Of a stretch of 64,000 nucleotides of DNA, positions 36,371-45,116 are shown piece by piece. Made by a program: the position numbers and the translations under genes. The stretch is from assembly GCA_023397475.1 (NCBI GenBank), contig JAEWUD010000037.1:7250-71249 (forward strand), in the 5' to 3' direction. Within the stretch, counting starts at the first letter, position 1, and every line of letters begins with the position of its first letter. This DNA is from Bacillota bacterium. Lineage in GTDB: Bacteria > Bacillota > Clostridia > Saccharofermentanales > Saccharofermentanaceae. The notes under the pieces are model-generated. The model was not told where the DNA came from, did no database searches, and saw nothing but the letters and a program-made list of their open reading frames with translations.

Positions 36371-38122
36371 ATGCATTCATTCTGTCGAAAAACCTTCCGA
36401 TATCGAAAAATCGCCGCTGCCCTTATTCTTGGCGCGGCGACGTTCCTATCCTCCTGTTCGGCCACCGCCGATACGTCTTCCGTAAATGCCTCCACATCCA
36501 CATCAGCGTCTCAGACCGGTGAAGGAACGGTTCCGAATCTCTCTGATGCTTCTGCGGAGTTTCCTATCGCCCTTCCGGAAGAGGAGGATCTGGAGTCCAC
36601 GTGGGACGATACCGCCGTCGAGGTATCGATTTCGGAGAGTCTTTTCGCGACGAAGGGATCTTCTGTAAGCATTGAGGATACAACGGCGACCATCACAGGC
36701 GGCGGAACGTACCTTCTCTCCGGCACATGTTCCGACGGGCGTATCATCGTTGATGCCGGTGACGACGATATTGTACGCCTGGTCTTGAACAATGTCTCTC
36801 TTTCTTCATCTGTCGGTTCCCCTCTCGTTGTTAGTAACGCCGGGAAGGTTATCCTGATCCTCGCGGGGGATAGCGTCAACTCCCTGGCGGACAGCGCCGA
36901 ACCGGTCTTTGACGAGAATGACGATACCGCCGTGGACGCCGCAATTTTCTGTCGCTCGGATCTTACGATCACGGGCAACGGAGAGCTCTCGATCCTCGGC
37001 TCTTACGGGCATGGTATTGTCGGCAAGGACAATCTTCTCATCACCGGAGGAACGCTGCATATCCGTGCCGTCGAAGACGGACTCAATGCCAACGACGCCT
37101 TAAGCGTAACATCCGGACGGATCAATATTTCCGCCGGGGACGACGGAATCCATTCGGATGGATCTCTCTATATCGCGGACGGGACCATACAAGTAGCGCA
37201 GTCAACAGAGGCGTTGGAAGGTGCGGAAATCACAATATCCGGCGGGGTAATGACACTTAGTGCCTCTGACGACGGCCTCAATGCCGCGGGAACGACGGAA
37301 GAGGCGTCGTCGTCGGGAACGACGGACCAGAACGCCGGACCCGGGATGTTCGCCTCGACGGGGTACAACAATATCTTCCTCTATGGCGGCGAGATCTTTA
37401 TCGACGCCGGAGGTGACGGTATCGATGCGAATGCCTCGCTGACACAGACCGGCGGCACCATCATTGTCTCGGGGCCGGAGAACGACGGAAACGGTGCTCT
37501 GGATTATGCCGGATCCTACTCGTTGTCCGGCGGCACCCTCCTTGCGGTGGGAAGCAGCGGAATGCTTCAGGCTCCCGATGATACATCCTCACAGAATACG
37601 CTGGTCTTTGGAGCATCAACGACATATCCGCAAGGGACACTGATTCATATCGAGGACAATTCCGGGAATTCACTTCTGACATACCAATCACCCAAAAGCT
37701 TTGCCGCCGTCGTTTACTCCTCTCCCGAGCTGATCACCGGAGAGACCTATACCCTCTCCTTCGGCGGAAGCTGTGACGGAGCGAGTGAGAACGGTTTATT
37801 TACTGGCGGAACATATTCGGGAGCCGAGGCTTCGGAATCCTTTACGCTCGATGCGGTCGTCACCTATGCCGGCACGATCACGGGAACCGGCGGGATGGGC
37901 GGGATGGGTGGTCCCGGCGGCGGAAAAATGGACGGCGGATCCGGAGCTGTCAGAGACCCGGGGAGCGATGGTGCTATGACAGGTCCCGGATTTCCGATGG
38001 ATAACGAGAACGGCGCAAGGCCGTCCGCCCCCGACGAAGAAGGAATGAATCCGCCCGATGATCAAGGCTTGCCCGTCGTCTCGGAAAGTATTGCGGACGC
38101 CTCTGCAATAACGGTGTCCTGA
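36371..38122 (+). CDS. Cthe_2159-like carbohydrate-binding beta-helix lipoprotein
   Basis: I use the ATG at 36371 with GAGGTG upstream (583 aa). Residues 1-25 are a lipoprotein signal ending FLSSCSA. Residues ~95-330 carry the family's parallel beta-helix repeats: GGGTYLLSGTCSDGRIIVDA, VRLVLNNVSLSSS, AAIFCRSDLTITGNGELSI, VEDGLNANDALSVTSG, GDDGIHSDGSLYIADG. Repeated D-D-G/D-G-I turns would bind calcium. The last ~80 residues are Gly-rich (GGMGGMGGPGG) and disordered. The C. thermocellum protein Cthe_2159 of this type binds acidic polysaccharide. VTC and DUF4956 genes follow immediately, and these families are often found together, sometimes with CotH. The role at the surface is inferred. Confidence 0.85.
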   Translation: MHSFCRKTFRYRKIAAALILGAATFLSSCSATADTSSVNASTSTSASQTGEGTVPNLSDASAEFPIALPEEEDLESTWDDTAVEVSISESLFATKGSSVSIEDTTATITGGGTYLLSGTCSDGRIIVDAGDDDIVRLVLNNVSLSSSVGSPLVVSNAGKVILILAGDSVNSLADSAEPVFDENDDTAVDAAIFCRSDLTITGNGELSILGSYGHGIVGKDNLLITGGTLHIRAVEDGLNANDALSVTSGRINISAGDDGIHSDGSLYIADGTIQVAQSTEALEGAEITISGGVMTLSASDDGLNAAGTTEEASSSGTTDQNAGPGMFASTGYNNIFLYGGEIFIDAGGDGIDANASLTQTGGTIIVSGPENDGNGALDYAGSYSLSGGTLLAVGSSGMLQAPDDTSSQNTLVFGASTTYPQGTLIHIEDNSGNSLLTYQSPKSFAAVVYSSPELITGETYTLSFGGSCDGASENGLFTGGTYSGAEASESFTLDAVVTYAGTITGTGGMGGMGGPGGGKMDGGSGAVRDPGSDGAMTGPGFPMDNENGARPSAPDEEGMNPPDDQGLPVVSESIADASAITVS

Positions 38123-38135
38123 AGGGAGTCAAAAT

Positions 38136-38852
38136 ATGTCAGCGATCTCGACCTTCAAGCGGTATGAACTCAAATACCTGATCACGGATCAGCTTCGCGA
38201 CAAGATTCTTCCCGAGATTCTTTCTCACATGGAGTCCGACGCATACTGTCGCGGCAACCGTCCCTATACGATCTGCAATGTCTATTACGATACGGTGGAT
38301 TCCGATCTGATCCGGACTTCTCTTGCAAAACCCTATCACAAGGAGAAACTCCGGCTGCGTTCCTATTCTCCGCATGTAGAACCTGAAGAACGCGTGTATC
38401 TGGAGATCAAGAAGAAGACCGGCGGAATCGTCCACAAACGTCGTGCTTCCATGACGGCGCGCGAGGCGGGGGAGTTCATCGAGCACGGTACCTGTCCGAA
38501 CGCATCGAATTACATGGATACACAGATCCTCGGAGAGATCGCGTCTTTTCTTCGAATCCATCCGGTATCTCCCATGACGTATATCGCTTATCGGCGTCTC
38601 GCGTATTTTGATCGCGAGGACAAGGATTTTCGCCTCACCTTCGACTTCGATATCAAGACTCGACGAACAGACGTAACCCTGACCTCGGACGATAAAGGTA
38701 CGCAGCTTCTTCCCCCCGGTCTCTGTCTGATGGAGGTTAAAATCTCCGGCGCCGTTCCGCTCTGGCTGGCGCGTCTTCTCTCGGAAAACAAAATTTACCG
38801 AACCGGCTTCTCGAAGTACGGTACGGAGTACAAAAGGAGTACTTGTATATGA
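38136..38852 (+). CDS. VTC-domain polyphosphate polymerase-like protein
   Basis: The 238-aa protein forms the tunnel-shaped VTC catalytic fold. Basic residues expected to line the tunnel occur in FKRYELKYLITDQ, KEKLRLRSYSP, YLEIKKKTGGIVHKRRA and AYRRLAYF, with the metal-binding E in LMEVKIS near the end. Eukaryotic VTC4 makes polyphosphate from ATP; in bacteria this short form is common beside DUF4956 and CotH or Cthe_2159 genes, and its product is not established. GGGAG lies seven bases before the ATG. The stop overlaps the DUF4956 start (ATGA). Confidence 0.88.
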   Translation: MSAISTFKRYELKYLITDQLRDKILPEILSHMESDAYCRGNRPYTICNVYYDTVDSDLIRTSLAKPYHKEKLRLRSYSPHVEPEERVYLEIKKKTGGIVHKRRASMTAREAGEFIEHGTCPNASNYMDTQILGEIASFLRIHPVSPMTYIAYRRLAYFDREDKDFRLTFDFDIKTRRTDVTLTSDDKGTQLLPPGLCLMEVKISGAVPLWLARLLSENKIYRTGFSKYGTEYKRSTCI

Positions 38853-39577
38853 TTCTCACCGCACTCTCATCCGACACTTCATGGGAGACCTTATTCACCG
38901 CATCCGCCGAAGATCAGGTCACGGTTCAAACGCTGCTCATCTCCCTCTGTGCCGCTCTGCTTCTGGGCTTCGTCATCGCGGTCACCTACTGGTGGACACA
39001 CAGAAAGGAAGGGTATAATCCCGGTTTCGTCGTTACGCTGATCCTGCTGCCGGTCGTAATCTCCGCGGTCATCCTCTTCATCGGCAGCAATGTTGCCCGC
39101 GCCTTCAGCCTGGCCGGAGCCTTCAGTCTGGTACGTTACCGAAGTGCGCCGGGAAACCCGAAAGATATTGCCTTCGTGTTCTTTGCCATGGCCACCGGTC
39201 TTGCTTGCGGTATGGGCTTCGTCCTGTCCGCCTCCGTCTTTGCGATCTTTGTCTGTCTGGTGCTTGTGGTTCTCCATCTGTTTCGCTTCGCGGAGAGCCG
39301 CGAGGAGAGCATGCAACTCTCGGTTTCCGTTCCGGAGAACATCTGCTTTCAGGGACTTTTCGACGATCTTCTCGATCGGTATTGCGAAGGATATCGGCAG
39401 AAGCGCGTCAAAACCAGTGACTTCGGCACAGTTTTCGAGATTGTTTTCCATATACGACTCAAGAAGTCAACAAACCAGAAGGAGTTTCTGGACGAGCTGC
39501 GACAACGCAACGGCAATCTGCCGATCTCACTGGTTCTCAAAGAGAATGAGAATCACTTCGCCTGCGCAGAAATGTAG
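38849..39577 (+). CDS. DUF4956 membrane protein
   Basis: The 242-aa protein has four membrane helices (around residues 28-48, 62-82, 85-103 and 108-140), with SLVRYRSAPGNPKDIAFVFFAMATGLACGMG, the best conserved stretch of DUF4956, between the third and fourth. The C-terminal ~90 residues are cytoplasmic. The start at 38849 has AGGAG and is translationally coupled to the VTC gene. DUF4956 may anchor the VTC enzyme at the membrane, which is inference from their constant pairing. Its stop is one base from the convergent stop of the lipase-like gene. Confidence 0.88.
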   Translation: MILTALSSDTSWETLFTASAEDQVTVQTLLISLCAALLLGFVIAVTYWWTHRKEGYNPGFVVTLILLPVVISAVILFIGSNVARAFSLAGAFSLVRYRSAPGNPKDIAFVFFAMATGLACGMGFVLSASVFAIFVCLVLVVLHLFRFAESREESMQLSVSVPENICFQGLFDDLLDRYCEGYRQKRVKTSDFGTVFEIVFHIRLKKSTNQKEFLDELRQRNGNLPISLVLKENENHFACAEM

Positions 39578-39578
39578 A

Positions 39579-40904
39579 TTACAGACCGCGATTTTTGAGA
39601 TCCGAGACCAGACCGACATAGAACTCACGGACATCGAAGCCCTCGATATTCTCTCGTGTAAGATCAATGACGTCACCATGCGAGATGCCGCGTCGACCCT
39701 TGGGAACGAGCGGGATGAATCGCTCCCCCCACATGGCGGACGACATGGAGACCAGCCCGTCGTTATCGCCGTCGTGGTTACGGACCATACGATAGGAGTG
39801 ATTGAGCGGAAATCTTCCGGAGGAAGCGTGGCGCATCTTCGCCCCGACACTCTGGTAGAAGACGCGAGGATCATCGGGGGCTATCGCGTTGAAGGCGGCA
39901 CACGCGCGCGATGTCAAATCCGTCACGGCCGCTAGGAAATCCGGTTTGGCATCTCCGAGCCGGGCCAGAGTTGTGTTGTATCGCGAAGCCACCGCCTCCT
40001 TGGTCCTGGGCGATAGCTTCTCCAGCAAATTCTCGGCGAAATTGCATCCGCGGTGCGGAGTACAAACGGTCGTCAGCGAGGCGACCCTGTCCCCCGCTTC
40101 ATAGAGAGAAATCGCCGCGCGCGCGTCAAGTCCGCCCTTCGAATGCGCGATAATATTGACCTTCTCACAACCTGTCTCGTTCACGATATCTTTAATCTTA
40201 TCTGCGAGTGCCCGACCGCAATCCGAAACCGACGCGGCAGACGGATGATTGCCGTAATGAATCTCCGCTCCGTGTTGAATCAGCTCATCGGCCGCGCGCC
40301 CCCAGTAGTTGAAGTATTTCATATCGCGAAAAAAGACGCCGTGCACCATAAGGAGCGGGTATCTCGTCTTGCAGATCTCGTCTTCCTTGCGGAGGGAATT
40401 CGTAACGAGTTTGTCGTTCTCGAAAACAGCCTCCTCCATCGCCGTGCGCACGAGACGGAACAGCATGATAATGTTCGCAATCGGAATCCAGCCAAACAGG
40501 AGACCGAGGATGCGTTGTTTGAGTCCCAGCTGCGCCGACGTCAGGTAGATGCGGATCATTCCGTTCCAGAACAGAACGGACTCGGCGAGGATGGTTACTA
40601 AAATGGAAAGCGTAAAGGAGAAAATGCGTTGTTCCCCGATATGCGGCGCCATACCGGCGACAAATACCACACAGAGCGCGGACGACGCGATAAAAACCAC
40701 CAGTTGTTCGGCGCCCTCCGCGCAAATGCGGAGGCGCCGTTTTAGCATTTTCCGCGGATATTTTGCCGGGGAGAACAGTGCCACGATATAGAAAATAATC
40801 GGAACGAGAGACAGCGGACCGAATCCGAAATAGTCCGACAGAATTACAAGGTTTGCTGCCAGAAATACCATAACGATATAGAAGATACGAACGAACATCT
40901 TCAT
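39579..40904 (-). CDS. Membrane-anchored lipase-like alpha/beta hydrolase
   Basis: The 441-aa protein begins with about five hydrophobic helices (residues ~1-150). It then carries an alpha/beta-hydrolase domain with an oxyanion region LMVHGVFFRDMKYFNYWG, nucleophile elbow IIAHSKGGLDAR (Ser), VCTPHRGCNFAE, and a late HDGDNDGLVSMSSA followed by GISHGDVIDL, where the catalytic Asp and His are likely. The H-S-K-G-G elbow is that of bacterial triacylglycerol lipases and PGAP1-like proteins. It lies 52 bp after the nucleoside diphosphate kinase gene on the same strand. Substrate unknown. Confidence 0.82.
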   Translation of the reverse strand: MKMFVRIFYIVMVFLAANLVILSDYFGFGPLSLVPIIFYIVALFSPAKYPRKMLKRRLRICAEGAEQLVVFIASSALCVVFVAGMAPHIGEQRIFSFTLSILVTILAESVLFWNGMIRIYLTSAQLGLKQRILGLLFGWIPIANIIMLFRLVRTAMEEAVFENDKLVTNSLRKEDEICKTRYPLLMVHGVFFRDMKYFNYWGRAADELIQHGAEIHYGNHPSAASVSDCGRALADKIKDIVNETGCEKVNIIAHSKGGLDARAAISLYEAGDRVASLTTVCTPHRGCNFAENLLEKLSPRTKEAVASRYNTTLARLGDAKPDFLAAVTDLTSRACAAFNAIAPDDPRVFYQSVGAKMRHASSGRFPLNHSYRMVRNHDGDNDGLVSMSSAMWGERFIPLVPKGRRGISHGDVIDLTRENIEGFDVREFYVGLVSDLKNRGL

Positions 40905-40956
40905 AGTCCGTTCAGCTCCTTTGTCCCGTTATTCCAATGATCGAATACTACCTCTC

Positions 40957-41397
40957 TCACAGCCAAAGTCCAGTCTCATATTCGAAGGATATCTCGCTGT
41001 CGCTGGCATGAATCAGATTCTCGCACGGACGATCCTCCCGGATAGCCGCTTCCATGGAATCCGTTGCCAGGTCTCCGCGAATGGTTCCGGGAAGAGCCTT
41101 GGAAGGGTCGGTCGCGCCGATCAGAGAGCGGACATCGGAAATGATCGTCTCGGATTCTCCGGAAAGAATGACGGGAAGAATCCAACGGTCGACATAGCAA
41201 CGGAGGATTCTACTACGAAAGGCTTCTCCCTCACGCCGAATCACTTCGTCATAATGCAGAAGGATCTTATCTTCGGTAACGCGAACATAATCCAACGTCT
41301 CGATGCAGAAGCCGGCGTCGGTCAGACGCTTCATCACCGGGCGGACCAGACTTCGTTCCAAAGTCTCGGGTTTAAGGAAAATAAAGGTTCTTCGCAT
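40957..41397 (-). CDS. ndk: Nucleoside diphosphate kinase-like protein
   Basis: ATG at 41397 with GAGGGA upstream gives 146 aa, the family length. Family signs are FIFLKPETLERSLV at the start, GATDPSKALPGTIRGDLATD, and ENLIHASDS, in which the His is the phosphorylated residue. It should transfer the gamma phosphate between nucleoside triphosphates and diphosphates. The middle part (YVDRWILPVILSGESETI) is more diverged than in common Ndk proteins, as in atypical clostridial forms, so the family is clear but the enzymology less so. Confidence 0.88.
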   Translation of the reverse strand: MRRTFIFLKPETLERSLVRPVMKRLTDAGFCIETLDYVRVTEDKILLHYDEVIRREGEAFRSRILRCYVDRWILPVILSGESETIISDVRSLIGATDPSKALPGTIRGDLATDSMEAAIREDRPCENLIHASDSEISFEYETGLWL

Positions 41398-41605
41398 AAT
41401 TCCCTCACTTCGCGTCGAGTGCCGGTAAACCCGTAATACATCTATCAAACGCTATGTATCAAAGATTATCGCGTCGTCGTCGTTTTTTCAAGAAGGACAT
41501 AGGGGCTTAGCGTGGTCTGCGCAGACAAATAAATCGCAAAACCGAGGGCTCGTGCTTGTTTTTCCCGAATAATAGGATTTTTATGAAAAAAAGTATGAAA
41601 TTATT

Positions 41606-41634
41606 TTGATTTTTCCCTCATTTGATCTTATACT
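41606..41634 (+). promoter_or_regulatory. Promoter of the lipoprotein gene at 41873
   Basis: TTGATT (41606-41611), a 17-base spacer and TATACT (41629-41634) form a good sigma-A site. It lies about 240 bp before the ATG, which leaves a long leader. Confidence 0.6.
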
Positions 41635-41872
41635 TTATAGGAAGGTTTTCACGAAGCGGTACACCTGTCTTGCATCGTCCGGGAATCTATGATACTTTGA
41701 GACTTTAACAGGGATTTACACTTCTCTCGTGTCGCACGGTTACAATACGGATCTCATCCGGTTGATCATGAATCAGCTATGTTCGTACAAAAGTCGAGCT
41801 TAAACAGCATGGGAGTCGACTTCATATCAAAAGAATAAATAATCAATATCAATGTAAGAGGGGTAACAGAAC
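41635..41872 (+). other. Long 5' leader before a lipoprotein gene
   Basis: About 235 bases lie between the promoter and the ATG. They hold short inverted repeats, such as AAGTCGA (41791) with TCGACTT (41816), but no known riboswitch consensus or terminator that I can recognise. GAGGGG precedes the start. Confidence 0.4.
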
Positions 41873-42865
41873 ATGAGAAAAATTTTTACGGTTGCTATCT
41901 GCTTGATCGCGTGCCTCTGCCTGAACGGGTGCTCGGCGCTGAATCTCGCGCCGCCGGCGGTCACGGCCGTGCCAACCACTGCGGCTCCGGATTCGACAGA
42001 AGTCGCGGAGACGACAACTGCGGAGACCGGTTCGACTGCCGCCGCGGTTTCTGACGTTCAGCAGGGTTTCTTTGTTCAGAGTAAGGACGGCACTTTGACG
42101 CCTCTCCTGGAGAGAACACCATCGATGAACAGCTCGATTCCGGATACGATGATCTATACCGGTTTGTTCATGTGGTTCAGAGACGATGTTGTCGAGACCA
42201 TCCCGACAGTGGAAGCCGGTGTGACGGAACTCGTTTACCTGCAGGATGCCGAGATCGGTTATGCGCCGGTCGTGCTCGAGCGTTTCGAGGAGAAGGGCTA
42301 TACCTTTGGTATAACCTTTGGACAGGCTGCGGGCTCCACGGTCATTTCCATCCCGGATGCTTCGATCTATCCCGGCACGACTGCCGCAGAACAGTTTGCC
42401 GGCCAGACGGACTTGGACGCCTATTTCTTTGAGAAGATTGACGGCGTGGCGATCGCCGCAGATTCGATCAAGCCATACAAACAATCCTATTACGATGCCT
42501 TGCGTATGGCGACGACAGTTCCCGAGGGAGACGATACCGTCATGACGAATGAAGAAGGCATGATCGGCGTGTTCGAGTTCCTCGAGAAGGATAAGGAATA
42601 TACCTTGAGCGGCTACAAGGGCACAGTTCCGGTCGAGATCAAGTTGAAGGCCGAGCTTCGCTGCTTCACCCCCGTTGATCCGATCACACATTTGGATCCG
42701 CTTACCGCATATACTCGTTCAGATTCTCTTGATAAGACGACGGCTGTGGTGAATCTTCCCGCCGATCTTCCCGGCGGATATTATGTATTGAACGGCGATT
42801 TCGTCTTCTACTATAAGTCCTCCGTTGTCGCTCCTACCACTGAGACAGAGGCACCCGCCGCGTAA
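41873..42865 (+). CDS. Lipoprotein of unknown function
   Basis: The 330-aa protein has a lipoprotein signal (AICLIACLCLNGCSA, lipobox Cys at about residue 20) and a Thr/Ala-rich linker (~28-60). A compact extracellular domain (~63-310) follows, with FFVQSKDGTLTPLLE near its start and GGYYVLNGDFVFYYK near its end. The tail is again Thr/Pro-rich. No catalytic motif or family is recognised. It is monocistronic: its own promoter with a long leader precedes it, and a strong terminator follows. Confidence 0.8.
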   Translation: MRKIFTVAICLIACLCLNGCSALNLAPPAVTAVPTTAAPDSTEVAETTTAETGSTAAAVSDVQQGFFVQSKDGTLTPLLERTPSMNSSIPDTMIYTGLFMWFRDDVVETIPTVEAGVTELVYLQDAEIGYAPVVLERFEEKGYTFGITFGQAAGSTVISIPDASIYPGTTAAEQFAGQTDLDAYFFEKIDGVAIAADSIKPYKQSYYDALRMATTVPEGDDTVMTNEEGMIGVFEFLEKDKEYTLSGYKGTVPVEIKLKAELRCFTPVDPITHLDPLTAYTRSDSLDKTTAVVNLPADLPGGYYVLNGDFVFYYKSSVVAPTTETEAPAA

Positions 42866-42889
42866 TTTTCATCTCTCTTCGGGATCTTG

Positions 42890-42926
42890 AAGGACCGGGC
42901 AAATTGCCCGGTCCTTTTTATTTTTT
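42890..42926 (+). terminator. Rho-independent terminator
   Basis: AAGGACCGGGCAA pairs with TTGCCCGGTCCTT around a single base and is followed by a T-rich run (TTTATTTTTT). It ends the lipoprotein transcript. Confidence 0.93.
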
Positions 42927-42987
42927 CGAGATGCGGGGACGAATATCGGCAAGTATAATGAAAGTAACGGGTGCGGGAGGTGGCTTT

Positions 42988-43653
42988 ATGTGCGGACGTT
43001 ACTACATTGACGACGATGAGACCATTTCTGAGATGCGGCGGATCTTCCGGGAGATTGACGCGAAGTTCAATACGCCCGGAGACCGTTCCGGTCAAGGGGA
43101 GATTTCGCAGATTGATCCCTCCAATGCCCGGCCTGCAAGTATCCTCAAGACCGGAGAAATTTTCCCGACGAACATTGCTCCCGTTCTTCTGGGAAAGGAT
43201 AGCGGGATGGTCCCCGTTCCTATGTCCTGGGGCTTTCCCCGTCACGGCGCTTCGGGTGTGATCATTAACGCGCGGGCGGAGACCGCCGCAGAGAAGCCGA
43301 TGTTCGCACGAGCCGTGCGGACCGGGCGATGCCTGATTCCGACGAATGGCTTCTATGAATGGAGTCACGAGCAAGGTGAGCCCAAGCAGAAGTATCTCCT
43401 GTTGGGGCAGTCTTCCCGAATGCTCTATCTGGCGGGGCTTTTCGCGATGTTCGACAAGAAGGAAGACGCCGGCCTTGCGTCCTTTGTGATACTGACAGCG
43501 GCGGCAAACGACACCGTCCGCCCTTTGCACGATCGCATGCCGCTGATTATTGAAGCCACCGAAAGACGCGGTTGGTTGACCGACGAGGGCTTTGCACGCG
43601 AACGTCTTCTTGCCCCCTGCTCGTCACAGTTGACTCGCTCTCTTCTTTCCTGA
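42988..43653 (+). CDS. SRAP (SOS response-associated peptidase, YedK/HMCES) family protein
   Basis: I start at 42988 because the family needs Cys2 (MCGRYYI), and GGGAGG precedes this ATG; a longer frame is spurious. The 221-aa protein crosslinks through Cys2 to abasic sites in single-stranded DNA. Other active-site elements are NARAETAAEKPMF, GFYEWSHE (Glu) and PLHDRMPLII (His). It lies about 100 bp upstream of the SOS-regulated polymerase IV gene, so a damage-tolerance pair is likely. No LexA box is seen before SRAP itself. Confidence 0.94.
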   Translation: MCGRYYIDDDETISEMRRIFREIDAKFNTPGDRSGQGEISQIDPSNARPASILKTGEIFPTNIAPVLLGKDSGMVPVPMSWGFPRHGASGVIINARAETAAEKPMFARAVRTGRCLIPTNGFYEWSHEQGEPKQKYLLLGQSSRMLYLAGLFAMFDKKEDAGLASFVILTAAANDTVRPLHDRMPLIIEATERRGWLTDEGFARERLLAPCSSQLTRSLLS

Positions 43654-43721
43654 TTACTGTCCCATTTTCCGGACCCGGAGACGCTTGCGAACCTTCCGAA
43701 GCCGTGCTATGATTCGAATTA

Positions 43722-43733
43722 GAACATTTGTTC
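43722..43733 (+). promoter_or_regulatory. LexA/DinR box upstream of dinB
   Basis: GAACATTTGTTC is a perfect GAAC-N4-GTTC palindrome of the Firmicutes SOS type, ending 17 bp before the polymerase IV ATG. It implies repression by LexA and induction by DNA damage. Confidence 0.82.
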
Positions 43734-43750
43734 TTTTTTGGAGGTGCGGC

Positions 43751-45025
43751 ATGACAAGCAAGATTCTGCATATCGATCAGAACGCGTTTTTCGCTTCGGT
43801 TGAGATGAAGTTCGATCCTGCGCTCCGCACGGTTCCGATGGCAGTCGTCGGTGACGCGGAGCTGCGTCACGGGATTATTCTGGCCAAGAACGCACTGGCG
43901 AAGTCTTTCGACATCCAGACGGGCGAGGTGATCTGGCAGGCACGGCAGAAATGTCCGGGTCTGGTCACCGTTCCGGCCCATTATGACCGCTACCAATATT
44001 ATTCCCGCAAGGCCTTCGATATGTATTGTCAGTATACCGATCGCGTCGAGCCGTATGGTATGGATGAGTGTTGGCTCGACGTATCGGATGTTCCCGAAGC
44101 GAAGGACCCGGTGCGGTTGGCCGATGAACTCCGACGGCGCATGCGGGATGAGCTCGGGCTTACCTGCTCGGTAGGTGCGAGCTTCAACAAGGTGTTTGCC
44201 AAGCTCGGTTCCGATTACAAGAAGCCCGATGCGACGACGCTGATCACACCGGAGAACTTCCGCCGTGTTGTATGGCCGTTGCCGGTCTCTGATCTTCTCT
44301 TTGTCGGACGCAAGACGGCGAACCGCCTGAGTCGCATCAATGTGAAGACGATCGGAAGTCTGGCCAATCTCCCGTACGAATATGTGCGCAAGAGCTTCGG
44401 CAAGAACGGCGAGATTCTGTGGATCAGCGCGAACGGGCTGGATAAGTCTCCGGTCAGCCGCGTCTCGGAGCAACGAATTATCAAGTCTGTCGGTAACAGC
44501 GCGACGACCTCACGGGATATGACCTCGATGGACGATATCCGCCAGACATTCTACATGCTGGCGGATCAAGTGGCGTCCAGGCTTCGCCTATACGGGCTCG
44601 TCGGAGGTACGGTGCAGATTCACGTGCGCGATTGCGAACTTCGCGTTTTTGAGCGGCAGCAGCGCCTTCTGGCGCCGACCGATTATTCCGGAGAGATCGC
44701 ACGCGTGGCGATCGATCTTTTTCGCAGGAATTATTCCTGGGAGAGACCCGTCCGCAGTATCGGTGTTCGTGCGACGCAGGTATCGCCCTCCGCGACGCCG
44801 CGGCAGATCTCCTTTTTCGATCCTGATTACCGCACGGATCGGCATTCCAACCTTGAGAAGACAATCGATGTCCTTCGTACAAGGTTCGGGGGACGCATCA
44901 TCGGAAGGGGCATCGGACTCGGGTCACGCGACGATCTGTTGCCCGACGGACAATACGGTTGGAATAACGGCGGCTTCGCGAAGGACAGTACGGCCACGCT
45001 CGACGAGGATTGTTTCGGTGCATGA
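43751..45025 (+). CDS. dinB: Y-family DNA polymerase IV
   Basis: ATG at 43751 follows GGAGGT and gives 424 aa. The catalytic palm has ILHIDQNAFFASVE (first metal Asp) and YGMDECWLDVSD (D-E pair), with SVGASFNKVFAKLGSDYKKP between fingers and thumb. The helix-hairpin-helix region is VGRKTANRLSRINVKTIGSLANL, and the C-terminal ~100 residues are the little finger. It performs error-prone bypass of lesions. A consensus LexA box sits directly upstream. No beta-clamp motif is obvious at the C-terminus. Confidence 0.93.
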   Translation: MTSKILHIDQNAFFASVEMKFDPALRTVPMAVVGDAELRHGIILAKNALAKSFDIQTGEVIWQARQKCPGLVTVPAHYDRYQYYSRKAFDMYCQYTDRVEPYGMDECWLDVSDVPEAKDPVRLADELRRRMRDELGLTCSVGASFNKVFAKLGSDYKKPDATTLITPENFRRVVWPLPVSDLLFVGRKTANRLSRINVKTIGSLANLPYEYVRKSFGKNGEILWISANGLDKSPVSRVSEQRIIKSVGNSATTSRDMTSMDDIRQTFYMLADQVASRLRLYGLVGGTVQIHVRDCELRVFERQQRLLAPTDYSGEIARVAIDLFRRNYSWERPVRSIGVRATQVSPSATPRQISFFDPDYRTDRHSNLEKTIDVLRTRFGGRIIGRGIGLGSRDDLLPDGQYGWNNGGFAKDSTATLDEDCFGA

Positions 45026-45116
45026 TTTCAGCCCCCGGATACGCGGTGTTTGACGCTGTGCGTTGATCATGCTACCTTGTAATCAGAGCCCATTCCAGCG
45101 AAGCGAGGATAACGGC

